Assembly: GCA_003290165.1 (NCBI GenBank)
Contig: QNQO01000639.1
Coordinates: forward strand, 248,001-312,000
Source: Berberis thunbergii
Lineage: Eukaryota; Streptophyta; Magnoliopsida; Ranunculales; Berberidaceae
Length of the DNA stretch: 64,000 nt
Direction: 5' to 3'
Part shown: piece after piece, positions 57,180 through 64,000 of the stretch
Position numbering within the stretch: the first letter of the stretch is position 1
Layout of the letters: every line of letters begins with the position of its first letter
The notes under the pieces: generated by a model
What the model saw: the letters and a program-made list of their open reading frames with translations, nothing else
Told to the model about the DNA's origin: nothing
Databases searched by the model: none
Program-made: the position numbers and the translations under genes

Positions 57180-58350
57180 GATCTGTTGTTACCATATGCG
57201 AGCCAGGTTGTGGATCGAGCTAGCAGTTGTCGTTGCTACTATAAATGAACTGGTCAAACTATGGTCATGCGTGTGCTTTACTGCAAATAATCGGACAAAG
57301 GTCCTTGTGAAAGAGATCAAAAGTTGTGGTCTTTAGTTATAACTGACAAAACCTGGGTCGGGTTTGGCGATATTGTCTGCAGTTGGACGATAATCCAGGA
57401 AGGCCATCGTCATCAAGCTGGATGAGTACTAACTACACTCCCATTTTCTAACCCATCGTCGTCCGCGCTCGGTGTACTAGGAATAGAGCGATAGAGTTCG
57501 TCGATCATTGTCTGCAGTTGAACGATGATCTCTAGGAAGCCATCATCATCAGGCTCTGTGAGCACTAACTAGCCTACACCTTCTAAGCCATCATCATTCA
57601 TGTTTGGCAGACTATGATTAGAATGATAGGGTTTGGTGATCATTGTCTGCAATTGGAAGATGATCCCTTGCAAGCCATCATCATTAGGTTGCGTAAACAC
57701 TAACCAGACTCCCACTTTCTAAGCCATAGTCATCCGCACTCGGCGGACTAGGATTAGAGCGGACCAAAAGCTATCATCATCAGTTGCCTACTGACTAAAC
57801 TTTGCTTGGGTTCAGTGATCATCGTCTATGAAAAGACGACGACTCCTAGCAAGCCATCATTATCAAGCGTTGAGAATGTTGACTAGACTCCCACTTTCTA
57901 AGTTGTCGTCATCCATTATTGGTGGATTAGGCTTAGAGCGGACCATAATTGTAATCAGTCGTTACTGACTAAGTTTTGGTCAGGTGCGGTGACAATTATC
58001 CGTAATTGGAAAATAGTCCCTAGCAAGCCGTCTCGATCAGGCATTAGAGCGTTGACTAAGCCCCCACTCTCTAAGCCATCATCATCCATTTTTGGCGGAC
58101 TAGGCATTAGAGCGAACTAGAAGTTATTATCATTGGTCAAAACCAACTAAGCTTTGGTTAGGATAAGCAACCATTATCTGTAGTTTGACAATGGTCCCTA
58201 GCAAACAATCATGGTTAAGCATTAGAGCACATACTAAGCTTCCACTTTCTAAGCCATGGTCATGCACTTATGGCGGACTTGGGTTAGAGTAGATCAGAAG
58301 CCATCGTCATCAATCAGAGCTGACTAAGCTTTGATTGGGTTAGACCTCCG
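57180..58350. repeat. Tat 2 tandem array, ~135 and ~178-bp monomers
   Basis: Anchors of the type GACTCCCACTTTCTAAGCC fall at about 57438, 57573, 57709, 57889, 58061 and 58239. Steps are about 135, 136, 180, 172 and 178 bp; the shorter monomers lack about 45 bp. Monomers share CATCATCAGT...CTGACTAA and GATCATTGTCTGCA..TTG...GATGATC with the 179-bp monomer of Tat 1. The array thus belongs to the element family and is not a chance local satellite. Confidence 0.88.
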
Positions 58351-58700
58351 CTTGGCCTTGGGCGTGTAAGTCTGCTTTGCCCAATTTTCCCGGTAGTCTT
58401 ATATGAAAGTCGGACCAATAGTTATTGTTCTAAAGTCAAATCCCCCAAAAAAAATTGATTGAACTAAGTTTTTCCAAGTTCAATGAACGGCGGACAATAG
58501 AGCGGATACCTTGGACTTGTTTATAATATCATCGTTGGCGTGTTCTGAATTACGTGGGCACTTAAGGCCTTCATAATGTATGGGTAGGATCTGGTGGGAT
58601 ACTCATTTGGTCCCATTGGTTGGCGGGTCGTGTTGTAAATATCAACATGCCAGATGTACGGCGTAGATTATGAGACAGTTCAGCGCCGGGTACTCCCCCC
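58351..58700 (-). repeat. Probable LTR end and polypurine tract of a third Tat copy
   Basis: The plus-strand TACTCCCCCCAGTTAATGAGG at 58689-58709 corresponds to the purine tract next to the 3' LTR in Tat 1 (ACTCCCCCGAG) and Tat 2 (ACTCTCCTGAG). All three precede an antisense gene. Similarity of 58500-58688 to the other LTR ends is weak, so this is inferred mainly from position. Confidence 0.45.
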
Positions 58701-58845
58701 AGTTAATGAGGTTGTGTGCAGTGCCATTAATTCGATGAATGTGGACTCGTGCAGTCACAATTGGAACCGTTGTCTCCTTATTCCTAGTACGACATTTAAT
58801 GTTGACCTAATTGTTGATTGATTTCATTTCGTGAACCATCGCGCC

Positions 58846-59141
58846 TATATATATGCTGGAATTCACCATTTCAAGCATTTCTATGTATTCTCTAGATAAT
58901 GTTCCTAAAATGCATTTCCTTAGAAAATATGTTTTGGGTTATCCAAAGGCTAAAGGAAGATCTGCGTTGTTGGAGTCTTTGAATGTTCTGACATTTGCAG
59001 TGATGAGCCTTGACAACACCTGCTTTTATGCGGTGCCACCTTGTTTGGGTGAGCATCGAATTGGTTCCACGGGACCTTGTTATTTCTTATTACATTGCGA
59101 AAAAGAGTTACGCACTTCCCCCTAGGGGTCAAGTTTGTATT
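58846..59141 (+). pseudogene. Third Tat antisense gene, 5' fragment with TATA box
   Basis: TATATATA at 58846-58853 lies 30 bp before ATG 58883. The frame reads MYSLDNVPKMHFLRKYVLGY, then KGRSALLESLNVLTFAV, FYAVPPCLGEHRIG and GPCYFLLHCEKE. These parallel KGRKFF..LLVSNLESL and FICLHRGM of the second copy. A stop at 59123 is followed in another frame by FPLGVKFVF. The copy is cut at 59142, where an LTR starting TGTAACACCCC begins. Confidence 0.65.
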
Positions 59142-59310
59142 TGTAACACCCCTACTTTTCCAATAACAATAAATAATTTATGTTTCTAAAATTCAATTGA
59201 AATTTGTGTTTTAGAATCTTCTTTTGTTAGACAACTAGTATTTTTCGAAATTCAGTTAACTGTCTTACCATCCGAATCTCGGGACGAGATTCCATTTAAC
59301 GTGTTTATAA
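59142..59310 (+). repeat. 5' fragment of a gypsy LTR
   Basis: It starts TGTAACACCCCTACTTTTCC and contains CCGAATCTCGGGACGAGATT. It is interrupted at 59311 by a second LTR with the same first ten bases but a different continuation. It is probably a related Del/Tekay-type LTR with its remainder lost or displaced. Confidence 0.6.
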
Positions 59311-59688
59311 TGTAACACCCCTAAATTTCATAAAACTAATTTATTTTATTTTGAATTAAATAAAATAGGATTATATTTATTTAAATTCAGGTTTCAAAAT
59401 TTTAGGGTTTATTTGGTGAGTTAAAGGGCGGGTGTTCTCAGAATTTTAGTGGGGGCGTAGCCACCCACCCTATAAAGAGAAAACCCTCTTTTCTTTTCTT
59501 TTCTTTCTCCTTCTTCTTTCCTCCTTCTTCCTTCATCTTTTCCTCATGTTTTCTTCTTCGATGGCGGCTGAATCTGGAGATCAAAATCTGCACAGAAGGT
59601 TGGGAGAGACGGACTGCAATCAGGAAACGAGAGAAACCGAGAGATTATTAGAAAAGAGAAAGCAGAGAGAGAGAGAGATCCGAAGACA

Positions 59689-60039
59689 ATGAGTTCATCA
59701 TCACCATCTTCATCACCATCATCATCTCCACCATCTGCTGAAGAAGAGAAGAAGCAATGTTTAGGATGGATGGAATGGCTTCGAGGTTGGATGTATCTCA
59801 TATACGAGATGTTTTTCCAAAGAATCATGGCCAGTCACTTGTAGAATCCACTGCCTTTACCTCCTCTCACTGATATCACTTGCATCATCACTAGTTGCAC
59901 CAGTGGTATCGGCCTCCAAATTGCCAGGCAACTGGCAGAGTCAGGAGCACATGTGATTATGGCTGTGAGAAAACCAATGGTGGCTCATGAGTTGATCCAG
60001 ACGTGGCAGAATGACTGGTCTGGAATGGGGATCTATTAG
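59689..60039 (+). pseudogene. FEY-like short-chain dehydrogenase, 5' exon fragment
   Basis: One frame from ATG 59689 runs through a Ser/Pro-rich start and an aromatic, hydrophobic segment (WMEWLRGWMYLIYEMFFQRI). It passes a TAG at 59848 and continues NPLPLPPLTDITCIITSCTS, GIGLQIARQLAESGAHVIMA and HELIQTWQNDWSG. This is the NAD(P)-binding Rossmann start of an SDR, closest in memory to the plant FOREVER YOUNG (FEY) oxidoreductase. The glycine motif TGxxxGIG has Ser for its first Gly (TSCTSGIG). The catalytic YxxxK part is absent. It appears to be a captured first exon lying between Del-type LTR pieces. Confidence 0.65.
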
Positions 60040-60977
60040 CATTAAGAAAGCATGTTGAAGAGGAAGCTCGAAATCGATAGCGATTACGAACTGTGAGTTT
60101 TCTCATTCAATCCCCTCTAGATTTGTTTCTTAATCCTTTATTATTAATTTGTCCTCTCGATCCAAATCTGTCCATTTCAAACAAGTTGAGTTTTTCTCAT
60201 GCATGAAAGAAGTTTTGCAGTTCTTAGATTTAACAATTTATGGATTCACTTGTCTTCTGGTATGACACGTGTTAGAAGCCAAGCCAAGAGCAAAGTCAGT
60301 TCACTAACTAAAGCCTTGAGGAATAAATCCCTGAAACATCTTACTGAATTAGAAAACTGACTGAATATAAATTAATGGTAAGTTTCTAACTGAGAAAACC
60401 ATCTTGGAAATATACATTTTTAATTTTTAATACTACCTTCATGGAAATATCAAGAATAGAATGAAATCTCAGAACTCAGAACTTTGTATTCTAAAGTTTG
60501 CATTCAAATTTTTAAATGAACAATTAAGCCTTCTCAAAATATACTTGCCTGGCATGCTTCAAGGGCTTTCCTCTGCATTGATTTGCTCCATCAATTTTTT
60601 TTGCTTCTTCGGATATTGGACGCAACGTTATTCTACATTTCTTATGAGACATTCTAAGTCATGAAATTGACAATACAAAACATTGAGTAATGACATGCTC
60701 ATTTATGCCATTGATGAGCTTGGTCTAAAAATGTATATATGATTAGGGTTCTAAACAAGAAAGAGAAAGAAGTTAAAGGACCAAGGGTGCATTTATTTTG
60801 TATTGTATAATTCTAAGCATTTAAAATGCACAGTTCCTTATAAATTTGAGTAGAAACGAGATTTGTGCAGTAAATCAAAATCTGGGATAGGGCTGATCAT
60901 CTTTAACTATAATTTATGTGTCCATCTTTCCTACATATGAAGTTAAACTGTGACATATATAGGATGTGTGCCATTTA

Positions 60978-61125
60978 CTTTATCAAGCTGGTTTGAAGAT
61001 ATCCTCCATAGACAGCTTGCCAATTAGTCTGTTAAATTGTCTTGTAAGAAGTCCCTTTGTAAACACATCTGCAACTTGCTCGGTAGTAGGAATGTATGGC
61101 ATACAGATTAATCCATTTTCGAGCT
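60978..61125 (-). pseudogene. Copia RNase H C-terminal fragment
   Basis: On the minus strand the reading YIPTTEQVADVFTKGLLTRQ, then RLIGKLSMEDIFKPA and a stop, matches the extreme C-terminus of copia polyproteins (the H.PT.EQ.AD..TK.L motif). No LTR accompanies it. It is a third, distinct copia fragment in the window. Confidence 0.75.
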
Positions 61126-61372
61126 TTTCAGGTTCAGAGACTTTTGAGCAGCGATACGGGAGTTTCGCTAGTGGGGTAGCAACATCAGTTTTTCATGGTT
61201 AGAGCTTTATTATATAAATTTTAGTTTGTTCCTATTTTTCTAAACTATATTTTTGTCATTGTTGCTAAATGTTTATGTTGTTATTGAATTTCACGTCCCG
61301 AGTTTTGGGGAAACGGATAATCCTACGTGGATTTTAGGATTTCATTTTTTTCTCAAAAATCGGGGCGTGACA

Positions 61373-61484
61373 GTTTGGTATCAGAGCATTTGGTTAGCCT
61401 AGGCTGGGGTAGAGTCTAGGTGATCCTCGGAATGTGGATATGGGTGTGTAGGAGTTTAGAAGTCTTATGATGGAGCGACAAGGT
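61373..61484 (+). promoter_or_regulatory. Primer-binding site and internal remnant of the Del-like element
   Basis: Three bases after the LTR end comes TGGTATCAGAGC (61376-61387), an exact initiator-Met primer-binding site. About 100 bp of leader follow before the sequence jumps back into the 3' part of an LTR at 61485. This fixes the plus orientation and identifies GGGGCGTGACA as the true LTR end. Confidence 0.85.
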
Positions 61485-61717
61485 TTAGAGACTTTTGAGC
61501 AGGGTTACGGGAGTTCCGCTAGTGAGGCTAGCGACGTCAGTTTTTCCTGGTTAGAGTTTTGTTATAAATTTTAGTTTGTTCTATTTTCTAAACTATATTT
61601 TGTCATTTGCTGCTAAATGTTTCTGTTGTTATTGAATTTCACGTCACGAGTTTTGGGGAAACGGATAATCCTACGTGGATTTTAGGATTTCGTTTTCTTG
61701 AAAATCAGGGCGTGACA

Positions 61718-62300
61718 ATATTTCATCTTTTGGTGTTCTAATGGCATCTCGCGCCATCCAATCTCAGGGATAACACTCACAACCAACCTTGGGTGGTATG
61801 CTCCTATTGTATCAACTGGGCTTCACGCGTGATGCCACAGCTGAAAGACAGATAGGCTGAGTGGAGCTCTGACGGGCTTGACCTAAGGCGTTGACTTTAC
61901 ATCACCCTAGTCATCCTTTGTTGGGGGACATTCTCATCTTCCTTCTTTTGTTTCCTTTTGTTCCACTTCACGAGGTAGATTTGCGGGGCAAAGAATTAAG
62001 CGTGTACTTGTAGCATTCTTAAAGTACTTTTCTTTCACTTCCTAATCCTTTTCGAAGGTCGATTGGCGAAGTGAAATCTTGATGTGCATTTGAGCGGAGA
62101 CATACTTGTGTCGGACTTAGATACTTGTAGTGTATAAGCTGTTGTACTAGTCAGTCGGACAAGCTTTGTAATGGTTTTCATTGTAATCAATAAAGTTTGT
62201 TTTATTCCTTGAATACGTCTTGTGCGAACAATTCTTCTAAACTAAAAGAAAAAAAAACAAACAAAAGAAATCAAAGCAATAAGATAGTTTGATTTTTTAT
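61718..62300 (+). other. No confirmed gene; AATAAA at about 62188
   Basis: This non-coding stretch lies between the Del complex and the Tat gag-protease region. CATTGTAATCAATAAAGTTTG near 62179-62199 looks like a plant 3' end. By position it could be the 3' end of the interrupted third antisense gene (compare GATTGTAATGTTATTTC near 39677), but no coding homology confirms this. Confidence 0.35.
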
Positions 62301-62798
62301 CAGAAACTAACCTAATATGGCCCTAAAAAAGACACGCACAGTCTTGGCTCCGACTGTGTAGCTCTTTGGCGCATTGTTAGGTGTCGCTGATGTCGGTGAA
62401 GTTACTGAAGAATGAACTTTGTGCTTGTTGGTAGTTCCTTGCTGCCTGTCATCGTTCGGAGGAGGCGCCTGATTGATGAAGTGTTATTACTTAGCTTTAT
62501 GTTGGAATGGATGGTGCTTTTAGTACTAGATTTTGGCTCGTCGGATAACTGAGCCTTAGTTGTCAGAGATTTGTTACTGTCCACTCGGGATGGTTTTTCC
62601 CCCGAATCTAGGTGTGGTGTTTGATATATTCGTCCCGTATGCCCGAGCTATAATTGTTAGCAATCTAGTTACTTCACCGTTTCGTAGTGGCAATCTCTCG
62701 CTGAAGGTTGATCTCCACGAATAGTTTCTTGGGCATGGTTGGTTGTATACTTAAATGCATTGGTGTAGAATAGAAACTACTGCTTCCATTTGGTGAAG

Positions 62799-63083
62799 CT
62801 AAGGCAATCCCAGTATGATGTTATTGGCAGATAGAGCATCAACCACCACGAACTCCTGAACAATGTACTTTCGTAATTGTGGCTTTCCTGCCGCTACCAT
62901 AAAGTCAATCCTCCTAATAAGGAAGCATCTCTCTCCATTGAACCCAACCATTTGATGGTTGGTGGGTGTCAAGTCCACCTCATTGAGTTGCATGTTGCGA
63001 AATGCATTGAGAAACAAGACATTTAAATAGCTTCCTGTGTCCACCATTGCCCTTTTTACTTTCCACTTTGAAACTAGGACCAA
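62799..63083 (-). pseudogene. Tat protease (second copy)
   Basis: It reads MVLVSKWKVKRAMVDTGSYLNVLFLNA, with the active-site motif altered to DTGSY; Tat 1 has DTGSS. VDLTPTNHQMVGFNGERCFL, IRRIDFMVAAGKPQLRKYI and ALSANNIILGLP follow. The ends are open into flanking gag and pol frames, but no RT, RNase H or integrase follows on the left, where the Del complex and unassigned DNA lie. Confidence 0.8.
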
Positions 63084-63099
63084 AATTACCAGGGTGTCA

Positions 63100-64000
63100 T
63101 TGTGAGGAGAATGAACGCCCTAAAGGTCTTGGTCCGTGAACATCAGCGGTGGGATATGGCTCTGAATATGTGCATACTTACGTCTTTGCAGGTGGGTCGC
63201 TTCTGCATTTTTAAAAGCATCATCTTGTGGGACCAGTTTGATTGTTCGCCTTCGGTGCCGACTCCATGAAGCACATATATGATGCTAGGAGTTTCTCTCT
63301 CTATTTCCTTAACGAAATCTTCCCTTTCCTTTGTTTGATCCTGTTTTTTGTTTGGGCTCAAAAACTCCTTGAGTTTCCCCTTCTGCATCCAATACTCTAT
63401 CTCGTTCCTAAGGCTCCTACAGTTCAGTGTCGTGGCCACCCTCCTTGTAAAATGAGCAGTATTTGTTGTTATCGCGGTAGGAGGGGTTTCCTCACTATTT
63501 CGTGGGCCACTTTAGTTTTTTCCAATTTTTTATAGAGTTGAAGACGTCGGAGAGATTGGAGTTGAGAAGAGTGACGGATTTAGCATTGACAAAGTTGGAG
63601 GCTTTATCTAGCCTTGCACGGCCAGAGTCTGGCTTGCTTTCATTGCACTTCCTCTTTCTATCTTCATCATCATGTTTGTTCCCCTTCTTTTTGTCCCTGG
63701 ATGCAGATGGTTTCTATTCAGACTCCGCTTTCTTCTTGGCGGCCAGCATCTCATCGAGAGTGATGTATCTCTAAGCATTTTTCAGCAAGTATGCTACATT
63801 CTTCAGTAAATCTGCTATATCTGTTGGAGGATTCAGAATGAAGAAATCATAGAACTTACCTCTCCTCAAATCTGAGGAGAAGGTTGTGACTGCGGTGTCT
63901 ACTACAGTCGTCGATGAGAATCAACTCATTGTTAAAGCGCGTAACGTATTCTCGTAACATCTATTTTGTGTTATGTCCAAGGGTGAGTAGATAATGCGGA
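63100..64000 (-). pseudogene. Tat gag, C-terminal part, running off the window
   Basis: The minus-strand reading near 63480-63390 includes KYCSFYKEGGHDTELCRSLR and NEIEYWMQKGKLKEFL. This is the zinc-knuckle-like C..C/H.HDT..C motif and gag end of Tat elements. Further upstream (63780-63560) are ITLDEMLAAKKKAESE and basic, Lys-rich stretches, then RT-like gag text to the window edge. Frameshifts near 63440 and 63570 break it. The element's 5' LTR would lie beyond 64000. Confidence 0.7.

Larger units (their letters stand above)
59311..61717 (+). mobile_element. Del/Tekay-like LTR complex, rearranged
   Basis: The left part, 59311-59570 (TGTAACACCCCTAAATTTCA onward), matches the solo LTR 17711-17460 in inverse, through GGGTTTATTTGGTGAGTTAA to TTCTTCGATGGCGGCTGA. 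The right part, about 61130-61372, matches 13690-13452 in inverse and ends GGGGCGTGACA. A short internal piece follows (61373-61484). A second copy of the LTR end then ends GGGCGTGACA at 61717. Between 59570 and 61130 lie a FEY-like host fragment and a copia RNase H tail not recognised in the solo LTR. The whole is a deletion derivative with foreign inserts. Confidence 0.75.

Overview
The window is nuclear DNA of a flowering plant, most likely a eudicot. It is almost entirely transposable elements, many nested inside one another. I see no intact host gene. Plant origin rests on three decayed host-gene pieces: an ER Hsp70 (BiP) pseudogene ending in HDEL, an ACBP1/2-type acyl-CoA-binding protein fragment, and a FEY-like short-chain dehydrogenase fragment. 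The element families are also plant-type: Ty1/copia, Ty3/gypsy of the Tat and Del/Tekay kinds, hAT, PIF/Harbinger-like MITEs and a plant L1 LINE.

Layout, left third. 1-1640 is a repeat array with a hAT element (perfect 8-bp target duplication). 1772-4000 is the BiP pseudogene. 5250-5650 is a tetranucleotide microsatellite between two hairpins, followed by a MITE (5710-6541), the ACBP fragment (6669-7085) and a hAT-like fragment. 8744-12882 is copia element A on the minus strand, truncated and lacking RT. 13452-17711 is a 4.26-kb solo LTR. 17832-20110 holds minus-strand exon-like remnants of an unidentified host gene, broken up by the solo LTR, a hAT with a tRNA-like SINE piece, and a 970-bp foldback element (20144-21113).

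Layout, middle. 21505-28493 is copia element B (minus strand) with two LTRs, a 5-bp target duplication, and a 1.18-kb hAT inside its 3' LTR. 31038-32200 is another hAT. 33467-37037 is a 290-bp palindromic MITE opened by a 3.27-kb 5'-truncated L1. 37146-46046 is a Tat-lineage gypsy element on the minus strand: LTR, PR, RT, RNase H, IN, a 179-bp tandem array, and a plus-strand gene. Its right LTR is interrupted by a 5.1-kb hAT unit (46047-51168) whose flanks are about 290-bp inverted repeats.

Layout, right. 51232-51838 is a hAT-type MITE, and 52405-53240 is a second copy of an AT-rich repeat also seen at 29545-30450. From 53485 there are pieces of at least two more Tat elements: an LTR, two plus-strand genes, a related tandem array, and gag/protease at 62799-64000. 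A Del-type LTR complex splits them; it carries the FEY-like fragment and a copia RNase H tail.

The most interesting system is the gene carried antisense in the Tat elements. Three copies (38068, 54453, 58883) lie just inside the 3' LTR, opposite in strand to gag-pol. Each has its own TATA box. The two longer copies share a short intron position, an N-terminal globular region and a coiled-coil C-terminus. All three are disrupted here, but the shared architecture suggests a real, separately transcribed accessory gene.
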